Source: Candidatus Poseidoniaceae archaeon (GTDB lineage: Archaea; Thermoplasmatota; Poseidoniia; Poseidoniales; Poseidoniaceae). From it: 6,014 bases of DNA. The stretch is from NCBI GenBank assembly GCA_022452125.1, contig JAKURJ010000097.1:1-6014 (forward strand), written 5' to 3'. Positions 1 through 6,005 of this stretch are shown in pieces (within the stretch, counting starts at the first letter, position 1; each line of letters starts with the position of its first letter). The translations under genes and the position numbers were made by a program. The notes beneath the pieces were generated by a model. That model was not told where the DNA came from. It did no database searches and saw nothing but the letters and a program-made list of their open reading frames with translations.

Positions 1-2353
1 AATCAAAACATGAAGTAGCGTTGTTGTAGCTACCAACTGCTCGCAGGCCAGAGACTTCTGAACTCGGGTCAATCGCATCACCACAAGTCAGACCGGGCGC
101 CCCATTTGCAAGGCTAACCTTTGCTTTCAGATAATTTGGTTCTCCGGTCCTATCAGTTGGAATAATTGCGTAGGATGAACAAATTCCGGTATCTAATCCC
201 CTCTCATCAATCCATGAATCAGTTGTGCCATCTAGGGTAGCAGATAGTCCTCCTTGCATCAAACCATTCCAGACGAATTCGCTACTTGTCACAGCAGGGT
301 CTGGGAAGTATGTAGACGCTGTGATTGGGCTGGTTACTCTGTATATCTTCCAACCGCCAAAGTATGGATTATCAATGTCTCCTGTTGCATTCCAATCCAG
401 TTTCATTTTCCCGTCTGGCAGTAGAGTGAGTTCTGGTGAAGATAGGTTGATCTCAGGCGCAGGTAGGTCTCCTACCAGCAGTAAATCCATGTTCTGAGTT
501 ATGTGTACTCTCAGAGTATCATTGTCGATTAATTGATAGTAATTACCAGAATCTAGGGGATCCCAGTCTAATTGATTGTAACCCACTAGCTGATGCATCG
601 CAATACTTTCTCTTGGAACATTGTCTGGAATCAGTTTGGTCAAATTGATGTCAAATTCCATCCAGTCCATTCCTGCACTCGGCTCTTCAGTAGTGGGCAC
701 AACGTCAATTGAGAATCGTAGCAAGGCTTCCAATCCTTCACCAGGGCCATAATTTACTCCGGCTAATGGATAGTCGTATTCGACAACACCTTTGGCATGT
801 GTTCTTGTTACAGCAGAGCCTGTCATCCAATCGCCTTGGCTAATGTCTGTACTGTTGAAGACTGTGATCAAAGTGGTAGCAGATTCTAGGTTATTCAATG
901 AATCAAATGCTCTGATTTGAACGAAATGGTCTCCTAAACCAAGGTCGCTAGCAGGAATGGTAACTTCTTGCCCCTCAGCAATCAACTGTATTCCTGCACG
1001 GTACCATTTGTAAGTCAGTGGTCCTGCAGCAGTTGAGGAGACTCTTGCACTGAATGTGATATTATCTGCTGTGTTGTATGTGCCATAGAAATTGCTCTGC
1101 TCAATAATTGGATTGATGTCGCCAACGATGACTTGAGCTTGCACATTTAGAACGTTATCTGAAGGTTTAGCATCCAGTCCTTCATTGAGTGCCTCGCTAA
1201 CGAATACTCTCAACTTCTTGTCGCCCTCTTCGTTCAAATCGAAAATGCATGTGACTTCATCTCCGGGGATAATCTCTGATGGTAGACAATCCTCTTCTGA
1301 TTCGGTTTGCTCATCTAAATCCATCACTGTGAACCTTACCAGCGGTTGAACAACAGTATGATTTCCTAGATTAGAAATTGTAACTGCGACGCTATCGTTT
1401 CCGTAGAAGTAATCAGGGGACGTAGGTGCACTGAGTGGGAACATAGAGGAAATTTGCAAGTCGACAGTATCATCGAAAACGACCTCTACGCTTTGATAGT
1501 CATTGAATGAATTCATGTCACCAGAGGGAGTTCCGACCGAGTCTAAAATGCCGAATTGCATTGTGTAAACGCCCTCGGAATCAAAGTTTAGTATCGGTAA
1601 ATCTCTGTTAAAAGCAACCTTGCCCCAATTTGGTAAATCAGTGTAAGTAGTCGAAGAGTTAGCACGCTCGACGCCAAATGAATCGAATAATTTCCACCCA
1701 AGGTCTGCTTCTAATCCACAAACGCCACAGGAACTTACAATTCCGTCCATGGACATCTGATAATCAGTATCAGTGTTTAGAATGTATTTGCCATTGTATT
1801 CTGCTAGGTTCTCTAATTGAGATATTGGATCCTGCTCATCAATACTGACATCAACTAACTTTCGAGCCAGGTTAAAGTTGAATATTGCAACGTCATTTGA
1901 GGTGACGGTATCAGAATCTATGAATCTATAAACAAGGGTATAGGGCCCTTCATCACCATAGGAATTGAATGATTGAGTGAATGTATAATTGATTGATGCG
2001 CCGACAGCTAGTGATTCGATTGAACCGATTCCGTAATCTTCTCTGTCGTTGTAGCAGTTGGCTTCGGTTTGGAACCCTTCGCAAACGAACCACTCAATAG
2101 AACGGCTTTCCGGATTGTAGAAGAAACCAGTGTTCGTAACCTGCACTTCAATACTTACAGGATCCCAAGCGGTCATGTAAATATCTGGACGGGGAGAAAT
2201 AGAGTTTGTAATTTCGTAATCACCACTAACGGATGCTGAAGCATTTGGTGCTAGCAAAATTCCACCAATTGATGACAAAACCATTAGCGCTACTAAGCCA
2301 ATACTCTTCTTTGAAGAGTGGGGTTTGGATACAGCGTGCGCGCTGGACATCAT
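1..2353 (-). CDS. Large secreted multi-domain cell-surface protein, C-terminus beyond the left edge
   Basis: I read an uninterrupted minus-strand frame of 784 codons that leaves the window at position 1, so the C-terminus is missing. It starts at ATG 2353-2351, followed directly by a second ATG; an in-frame TGA at 2383-2381 lies upstream. Residues 1-40 form a Sec-type signal peptide: basic K15-K16, hydrophobic I18-A35, then ASA (38-40) before SVSG. The mature part is beta-rich with many N-x-S/T sequons and few Lys. About 45-165 and 293-402 look like CARDB/adhesion-type beta-sandwiches (for example VTNTGFFYNP and VTISNLGNHTV). About 412-497 is PKD/Ig-like (NITFSARVSS, LTYKWYRAG). About 628-745 is fibronectin-III-like (KLDWNATGD, GGWKIYRV). 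Cysteines come in close pairs (such as CGVC), consistent with disulfides outside the cell. Domain names are from pattern, not from a search. Likely an adhesin, S-layer-associated or other envelope protein; no catalytic motif was seen. Confidence 0.85.
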   Translation of the reverse strand, partial: MMSSAHAVSKPHSSKKSIGLVALMVLSSIGGILLAPNASASVSGDYEITNSISPRPDIYMTAWDPVSIEVQVTNTGFFYNPESRSIEWFVCEGFQTEANCYNDREDYGIGSIESLAVGASINYTFTQSFNSYGDEGPYTLVYRFIDSDTVTSNDVAIFNFNLARKLVDVSIDEQDPISQLENLAEYNGKYILNTDTDYQMSMDGIVSSCGVCGLEADLGWKLFDSFGVERANSSTTYTDLPNWGKVAFNRDLPILNFDSEGVYTMQFGILDSVGTPSGDMNSFNDYQSVEVVFDDTVDLQISSMFPLSAPTSPDYFYGNDSVAVTISNLGNHTVVQPLVRFTVMDLDEQTESEEDCLPSEIIPGDEVTCIFDLNEEGDKKLRVFVSEALNEGLDAKPSDNVLNVQAQVIVGDINPIIEQSNFYGTYNTADNITFSARVSSTAAGPLTYKWYRAGIQLIAEGQEVTIPASDLGLGDHFVQIRAFDSLNNLESATTLITVFNSTDISQGDWMTGSAVTRTHAKGVVEYDYPLAGVNYGPGEGLEALLRFSIDVVPTTEEPSAGMDWMEFDINLTKLIPDNVPRESIAMHQLVGYNQLDWDPLDSGNYYQLIDNDTLRVHITQNMDLLLVGDLPAPEINLSSPELTLLPDGKMKLDWNATGDIDNPYFGGWKIYRVTSPITASTYFPDPAVTSSEFVWNGLMQGGLSATLDGTTDSWIDERGLDTGICSSYAIIPTDRTGEPNYLKAKVSLANGAPGLTCGDAIDPSSEVSGLRAVGSYNNATSCFD

Positions 2354-2447
2354 GTTGTCCTGCCAACCGCCCCTCAAATATCAATCGGTGTATAGAGCCA
2401 TTTTCACCTGAATTGAAGAGATTCACAACTAATAGGGCGACATCCTC
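2354..2447. promoter_or_regulatory. Divergent intergenic region with promoters for both surface-protein genes
   Basis: These 94 bases separate two genes that start back to back, so they should hold the promoters of both. A TATA-like TGTATAGA lies at about 2389-2396. Read on the minus strand as TCTATACA, it sits roughly 35-40 nt before the ATG of the leftward gene, a plausible archaeal TATA distance. For the rightward gene it is about 52 nt upstream, which would need a short leader. A second A/T block, CAAATATC, is at 2375-2382. AGGG at 2434-2437 is 10 nt before the rightward ATG and may be a weak Shine-Dalgarno element. No clear operator or inverted repeat was seen. Promoter elements are inferred by eye. 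Confidence 0.45.
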
Positions 2448-3554
2448 ATGACTCTTGAGCCACCCCCGACAATCATGCAGGGGATTCGCCACCCGCGCAA
2501 ATCTCCCAAACAAGGGGAAGAAGCGGTTGTTGCAGTTGTTGAATTCCTATCTGCATTCACTTTGTTTTTGATGATTCTAACCGCATTCATGTCTCTAGCG
2601 CAGTTAGAGTTGGGCAGCAACGACCCATATTCCGATTTAGTTGACCGTTCTGCAGTAGATGGCCTAGACAGACTAACCAATGGAGAAGGCTGGTATGTCC
2701 CCTATGTCGATGGAGTCAGAGACCAAGTCAATGCAACAAAGGATTGGCATCAGATTCCTGTAACAAAATTGTATGAAGGTGTTCTTCAACCGGGCATAAT
2801 CAGCAATGGATTACTTGATTTGGACCGAATTGAAGCTCTGTCGAATGTTAGCATCGAAGCCATGACTGGTGGACTAGGTCTTTCTGACGACCTACAAGTT
2901 AGACTGTTGATTCAAGTAGAATCATCAACAAATGCCTCAAAAATAGGCCAAGTTCTGTTCGATGGCGGTTCTGACAGATCCACTGCAACTACTTCGTCCG
3001 TTGCAAGCAGGACTTTCATCAGCGGAGAAGATGTCATCTCAGTCAGTCTTGAAGTTCATGATGGAGGCAAGGCTCCCAAAGTTCTGCGAATTACAGAAAT
3101 CTCGCCTAGGCCTTCTAGCGGTGCACCTGAGTGGATTGAAGTGCAAAATTACAATGGATTTGCATTATCTCTCAAAGGGTGGTCTTTCGAGCGTAGCGGA
3201 ACTGCGGGGTCAAGCGATTATCTCTACAAAGAAGGCGTGATTCCTGGAGGCAAAATTGCTTTGTTCAGTGGAGACCCTTCCTCCCAAGAAATTGGGAATG
3301 CAAGTGTAGTGTATGACCTAGGCTCTACCGGTTTCCTAGGTGTTGGTTCAGTCAGTGGCCTAGATGACAATACGGGAAGATTGCGACTGTTGTTCGCTGA
3401 AGAGGACGAAGGACAAGGCGTTCAGGTTTGTAAAATCGAATGGAGTGCATCATCCGGTATTCTTCTTGACAATACTATTGTTTGGAATGGTGGCCCTCCT
3501 TCTAAATCGATTTCATGGAATGTTTCAGATTCTCCAACTCCGGGTGAAGCCTGA
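2448..3554 (+). CDS. Membrane-anchored lamin-tail-domain (LTD) protein with prepilin-like N-terminus
   Basis: A 368-residue protein. Residues 25-52 form one hydrophobic helix (VVAVVEFLSAFTLFLMILTA) behind a basic leader (RHPRKSPKQG). The K-Q-G/E-E junction at 21-25 followed by the helix resembles an archaeal class III (type IV pilin-like) signal, so it could be a processed prepilin-like protein or simply a type II membrane anchor. Residues 60-200 are an uncharacterised extracellular stretch with N-x-S/T sites. Residues about 211-367 match the lamin-tail domain, an immunoglobulin-like fold found on secreted proteins: LRITEISPRP, PEWIEVQNYN, LSLKGWSF, then the terminal SPTPGEA typical of LTD ends. 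No nuclease or protease domain is fused. ATG 2448 is chosen because AGGG precedes it; ATG 2475 would remove nine residues and keep all motifs. A surface structural or ligand-binding role is inferred. Confidence 0.85.
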   Translation: MTLEPPPTIMQGIRHPRKSPKQGEEAVVAVVEFLSAFTLFLMILTAFMSLAQLELGSNDPYSDLVDRSAVDGLDRLTNGEGWYVPYVDGVRDQVNATKDWHQIPVTKLYEGVLQPGIISNGLLDLDRIEALSNVSIEAMTGGLGLSDDLQVRLLIQVESSTNASKIGQVLFDGGSDRSTATTSSVASRTFISGEDVISVSLEVHDGGKAPKVLRITEISPRPSSGAPEWIEVQNYNGFALSLKGWSFERSGTAGSSDYLYKEGVIPGGKIALFSGDPSSQEIGNASVVYDLGSTGFLGVGSVSGLDDNTGRLRLLFAEEDEGQGVQVCKIEWSASSGILLDNTIVWNGGPPSKSISWNVSDSPTPGEA

Positions 3555-3607
3555 GCGTTTTTGGCGTATCGTTCATTTAGTGTGATTGATTGGGTTGTGT
3601 GTTAGCC
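3555..3607 (+). promoter_or_regulatory. Short gap: weak T-run, then leader of the ATPase operon
   Basis: The 53-bp space after the LTD gene has a T5 run (3558-3562) directly behind the stop codon, a weak candidate for archaeal termination. It then carries GTGTGATTGATT (about 3580-3591), similar to the Shine-Dalgarno core GGTGAT. In frame with the downstream ATPase are TTG 3590, GTG 3599 and ATG 3608, with TGA 3587-3589 closing the frame upstream. GTG 3599 has the better spacing to the GTGATT motif; ATG 3608 is the stronger codon. No convincing TATA box was seen, so the ATPase genes might be partly transcribed from the LTD promoter. Confidence 0.35.
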
Positions 3608-3673
3608 ATGCAACCTGCAACAGTTTACACCCGCGACCGTTGTATTACGGGCATCCATGGAATGGATTAAATC
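3608..3673 (+). other. 5' coding segment of the first KaiC-like gene, cut off by an in-frame TAA
   Basis: Reading from ATG 3608 gives 20 codons ending in CITGIHGMD, then TAA (3668-3670), then ILRGGIPYGS, which leads straight into the P-loop of the ATPase. KaiC/RAD55-family proteins begin with a pattern of the type TGIPGLDEILGGGIPxGS, so the segment aligns on both sides of the stop with no shift in frame. One residue, usually acidic or polar, is replaced by the stop; GAA or AAA to TAA would be a single change. What I see is the match and the stop. Whether it is a true nonsense mutation, a sequencing error or a recoded codon cannot be decided here. Confidence 0.75.
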
Positions 3674-4390
3674 TTGCGAGGTGGAATCCCTTACGGTTCA
3701 ACAGTTTTGGCCGCAGGAACTTGTGGTTCTGGAAAGACCACCTTGGGAATGGAGTTCCTAGTCCGTGGAGCACTGGCTGGAGAGGCATGCGCTCACTTTA
3801 CAGCAACAGAGCCAAGCGTAAAATTATTGGAAAACATCCGGCAATATGCTTTCTTCGACATGAATATGATTGACAGCGGATTGATCAATGTATTCGATAT
3901 GGACGTATTGTATTCTTGGCTTGGCTTGGACAAAGCATCGTTCGATTTGGATGATGTTCACGCACTAATCAAAGCGATTGTTGACATCGTTAACACGATT
4001 GGTGTCACAAGATTAGTAATCGATTCTGTAACTACTCTTTGTTACAAAATCAAGAGTGAGCAATTGATTAGAGATTTCCTTTTCACTTTAGGAAAGAAAC
4101 TAGCAACGCTAGGTTGCACAACCATTTTGATTTCTGAAATTACATCAGCTACTGAAAACGCCCATTGGTCATCCTTTGGTGTAGAAGAAGCGATTGCTGA
4201 CGGAATCATCGTCATGGGTGACGTTGAGAGAATGGGCCACCTTCTGAGATTCCTACAAGTCGTTAAGATGAGAGGTACTTCGCACAGCCGCGCTAAACAT
4301 GCGATTGAGCTAACACCGCTTGGAGTCATGCTTACTCCAATGCTAAAATGGGGTGCTGTTAGCGACAAGACAAATAGAACGGGGTCCTGA
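3674..4390 (+). CDS. KaiC/RAD55-like RecA-superfamily ATPase with intact P-loop (5' end interrupted)
   Basis: The open part from TTG 3674 encodes 238 residues of a single-domain KaiC-like ATPase, a family of cytoplasmic RecA-fold proteins that bind ATP, often as oligomers, in archaeal signalling or motility regulation. Residues 15-22 are Walker A (GTCGSGKT). E46 in FTATEPS sits where KaiC has its catalytic glutamates. D117 in RLVIDSVT is Walker B, ISE follows at 153-155, GVEEAIADGIIV at 169-180 is the typical KaiC strand, and K198-M-R200-G-T-x-H is the family's subunit-interface motif. About 240 residues is normal for a single KaiC-like domain. The family's usual N-terminal TGIxGMD element is encoded upstream but separated by TAA 3668-3670, so the TTG start is only the longest open frame after the stop; the original start was probably ATG 3608 or GTG 3599. 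It leads the ATPase trio; the next start is 2 nt past its stop. Not enough similarity is visible to call ArlH or KaiC itself. Confidence 0.88.
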   Translation: MRGGIPYGSTVLAAGTCGSGKTTLGMEFLVRGALAGEACAHFTATEPSVKLLENIRQYAFFDMNMIDSGLINVFDMDVLYSWLGLDKASFDLDDVHALIKAIVDIVNTIGVTRLVIDSVTTLCYKIKSEQLIRDFLFTLGKKLATLGCTTILISEITSATENAHWSSFGVEEAIADGIIVMGDVERMGHLLRFLQVVKMRGTSHSRAKHAIELTPLGVMLTPMLKWGAVSDKTNRTGS

Positions 4391-4392
4391 TT

Positions 4393-4977
4393 ATGTATGA
4401 ATTGGATCAAAGAATTGCAGAGCAATTACCCGAGGTCAGTCTCAATTCCTCAATTCAAGTTAGGTGTGGAAATTCGAACGCTTTCATGGTTACTGCTTCC
4501 ACAATGATTCCACTAATGCAGATGTTCGAAATGGGAGGGGTCTACATCTGCGCTACTCGTGGCGCAGTCGAGATTATCGAAGCATTCGAGGCAATCGGTG
4601 TTGATGTATCCAATATTCAATTCGTCGACTTGGTTTCCTCAGGAATTTTGGGAGGCACTGAAGTTCCTTACAACAATATTACATTCGTTGACAGCCCAAT
4701 TATGCTCGAAAGCGTCTTGCTGAGAACTCTTTACATCTTGAGAATCTCAAACAATGAGAGAAATTTCGTTCTTATTGATTCAGTCAATGCATTAGCGATT
4801 TACAATGAAGAGAGAATGTTAGCAGAATATCTTCACACCTTCATCAACACTTTCAGACAAAGAGAAGTTTTGTCTGTCATTCTAAATATTCCAGACCAGG
4901 TGCCGCCAACGGTTCTTTCCAATCTTGATCTGTACTGTACAGATTTAATCGACAGAGGACAGGTTGTAATTCATTGA
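4393..4977 (+). CDS. RecA-fold/KaiC-like pseudo-ATPase without a Walker A motif
   Basis: A 194-residue soluble protein with no signal peptide or membrane segment. Its order of strands follows a small RecA fold: NAFMVTAST (29-37), GGVYICATR (48-56), a helix with EIIEAFEAIGV, NIQFVDLVS (74-82), then NFVLIDSVNAL (124-134), which matches Walker B of the neighbouring ATPase (LVIDSVTTL), with D129 as the equivalent aspartate. EVLSVILNIP (158-167) would be the next strand. Where the P-loop belongs, residues 33-42 read VTASTMIPLM, with no G-x-G-K-[ST], so ATP hydrolysis is unlikely. The K-M-R-G motif is also absent, and the protein ends after the strand DLIDRGQVVIH. I read it as a degenerate paralogue, perhaps a regulatory or scaffold subunit; assignment to the superfamily rests on pattern and context. 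The ATG follows the previous stop by 2 nt, with GGGG (4381-4384) as a possible ribosome site. Confidence 0.8.
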   Translation: MYELDQRIAEQLPEVSLNSSIQVRCGNSNAFMVTASTMIPLMQMFEMGGVYICATRGAVEIIEAFEAIGVDVSNIQFVDLVSSGILGGTEVPYNNITFVDSPIMLESVLLRTLYILRISNNERNFVLIDSVNALAIYNEERMLAEYLHTFINTFRQREVLSVILNIPDQVPPTVLSNLDLYCTDLIDRGQVVIH

Positions 4978-4987
4978 GGATGTGATT
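4976..4987 (+). promoter_or_regulatory. Shine-Dalgarno-like site overlapping the stop of the second ATPase gene
   Basis: GAGG (4976-4979) overlaps the TGA of the upstream gene and is followed by GTGATT (4982-4987). Both parts fit the archaeal anti-Shine-Dalgarno pairing consensus GGAGGTGATC. The second part ends 2 nt and the first 10 nt before ATG 4990. It supports that start and suggests coupled translation in one transcript. Confidence 0.55.
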
Positions 4988-4989
4988 AG

Positions 4990-5793
4990 ATGAGTAAACA
5001 AATCAAATTCAGTCCTGATGATGAGGAATTCTTTGGTAGCGTGGGAAGTTTTGGTGTTCCAAAGTTCGACAATGCAATGAATGGTGGTGTTCCAAGAGGA
5101 TTCTTGGTGGTCGGATTTACTGAAACTGGTTCAGGTTCTGAGTTATTTGCAAAGCAACTGACATCTCCTGCTGAAGAACCTGATAATACAATCTTGATTT
5201 CCACAAACGAGAGTCAATTGGAAATTGCTAGGGTTTTCAACAAGTACAAGTGGCCAACAGATATCGCCGTAAGGACTCTTGGTGAAGAATACAACGCTAA
5301 GGTTCTGGAGAAGGAATTGCTTGCCAGCCGTTACCGCCTTGAAGGTTTCAAGTTACCAGATATCCAGCGTTTAGCTCAAACTAGGTTTGTAGATGATGAC
5401 ACTCAGGATTTCTTGACAGAGATGACTAACGAGATTATGGCAATGGGTCCTTACTTCAGAGCGGTTATTGATTCACTTGATTTCTTCATGCAAAGAGAAG
5501 ATCAGAGCAGAGTAGTTGCAATGTTGCGTATGATGCAAGCACACACTCAAATCCACCGTGGAATTTTGTTCGTCACAGTTTCAAAGGATACTATTACTCC
5601 TGCAATCAAGCAAGAAATGGCTGCTATTGCCGACATGGTTTGTGACTTCAAGGTAAGAACAATTGGTTCTGATTTCGAAACTTCGATGACCGTCTCTAAG
5701 TTTAGAAACGCACCTGAGAATCTCTCAATTATGGTTTTCAGGGTTACTCCAGAAGAAGGAATCACCCCAGAGACGGTCGAGCGTATCGCTTGA
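4990..5793 (+). CDS. KaiC-like RecA-fold protein with a degenerate Walker A (Lys-Thr replaced by Ser-Glu)
   Basis: A 267-residue cytoplasmic protein, third in the trio. The N-terminus carries the KaiC-family entry pattern FGVPKFDNAMNGGVPRG (21-37), like TGIPGLDxLLGGGIPxG. Then comes VGFTETGSGSELFAKQL (41-57), which aligns with a P-loop such as GxSGTGKTLFAxQ except that Lys-Thr is Ser50-Glu51. ILISTNES (68-75) fits the strand holding the KaiC glutamate, and FRAVIDSLDF (156-165) is Walker B with D161. GILFVTVSKD (191-200) is the following strand; SKFRNAPENL (236-245) corresponds to the K-x-R interface motif, with K237 and R239 kept. A helical insert at about 100-150 is longer than in the first protein. 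Nucleotide binding is probably weak or lost, but fold and interface look preserved, so a structural or sensing subunit is likely. A T-rich terminator follows. Confidence is high for the gene and family, low for its role. Confidence 0.87.
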   Translation: MSKQIKFSPDDEEFFGSVGSFGVPKFDNAMNGGVPRGFLVVGFTETGSGSELFAKQLTSPAEEPDNTILISTNESQLEIARVFNKYKWPTDIAVRTLGEEYNAKVLEKELLASRYRLEGFKLPDIQRLAQTRFVDDDTQDFLTEMTNEIMAMGPYFRAVIDSLDFFMQREDQSRVVAMLRMMQAHTQIHRGILFVTVSKDTITPAIKQEMAAIADMVCDFKVRTIGSDFETSMTVSKFRNAPENLSIMVFRVTPEEGITPETVERIA

Positions 5794-5842
5794 TTACGTT
5801 TCACTTTGTTCTACCCCTTGCCTGGGTTTCCGCCTTCATTGG

Positions 5843-5855
5843 TTTCTTTTTCTTT
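5843..5855 (+). terminator. T-rich intrinsic terminator of the ATPase operon
   Basis: Eleven of thirteen bases are T (TTTCTTTTTCTTT), about 50 nt past the stop of the last ATPase gene. Archaeal RNA polymerase commonly stops at such T tracts without a hairpin, and no strong stem precedes it. Shorter T runs occur just before (5802-5810), so termination may be spread over the region. Confidence 0.55.
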
Positions 5856-5963
5856 GTGGTTAATAGCAACGAAATTAATAAACGAAAAAAGAAAATTAAT
5901 TTTGAAAGAAAGTGGGCTGAAAAAGTAAGAAAAAACAAAACTGATAGGTCGATAATACAAACG
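5856..5963. promoter_or_regulatory. A/T-rich non-coding stretch, possible promoter region for a gene to the right
   Basis: This is the most A/T-rich part of the window, with no credible coding frame. It holds a perfect 12-bp palindrome AAAATTAATTTT (5892-5903) and an earlier AAATTAATAAA (5872-5882), either of which could be a TATA/BRE-type element for a rightward gene beyond the edge. The purine-rich run after it (GAAAGAAAG, AAAAAGTAAG) would suit a leader. With no downstream gene visible this remains a guess. Confidence 0.3.
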
Positions 5964-5966
5964 GCC

Positions 5967-6005
5967 CCCTTCGTATGGAGGGGTATGCAAAGGGTACCCT
6001 TCGTA
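5967..6005. repeat. Two copies of CCCTTCGTA 30 bp apart, flanking a small palindrome
   Basis: CCCTTCGTA occurs at 5967-5975 and again at 5997-6005. Between them lies GGAGGGG, and the second copy overlaps the 10-bp palindrome AGGGTACCCT (5991-6000). The block is G/C-rich compared with the A/T-rich stretch before it. It could be an operator pair, the first units of a repeat array that continues past the edge, or chance. Only two copies are visible. Confidence 0.35.

Noticed and set aside
225..497. Plus-strand open frame of 90 codons within the large surface-protein gene
   Set aside because: The minus strand here reads continuously as fibronectin-like sequence from a signal-peptide protein; the plus frame is a shadow.
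2226..2513. Small open frames on both strands around the divergent promoter
   Set aside because: They overlap the real N-termini in other frames and lack signal peptide or domain features; the secreted-protein frame beginning at 2353 explains this strand better.
3586..3873. Plus-strand open frame of 95 codons overlapping the start of the first ATPase
   Set aside because: Its product has no domain character, while the alternative frame holds the P-loop and family N-terminus. I considered whether it showed a frameshift, but the family pattern continues in one frame across the TAA.
4042..4425. Minus-strand open frame of 127 codons opposite the first ATPase gene
   Set aside because: It is fully antisense to a gene with clear KaiC motifs and shows no motif of its own; a shadow of codon bias.
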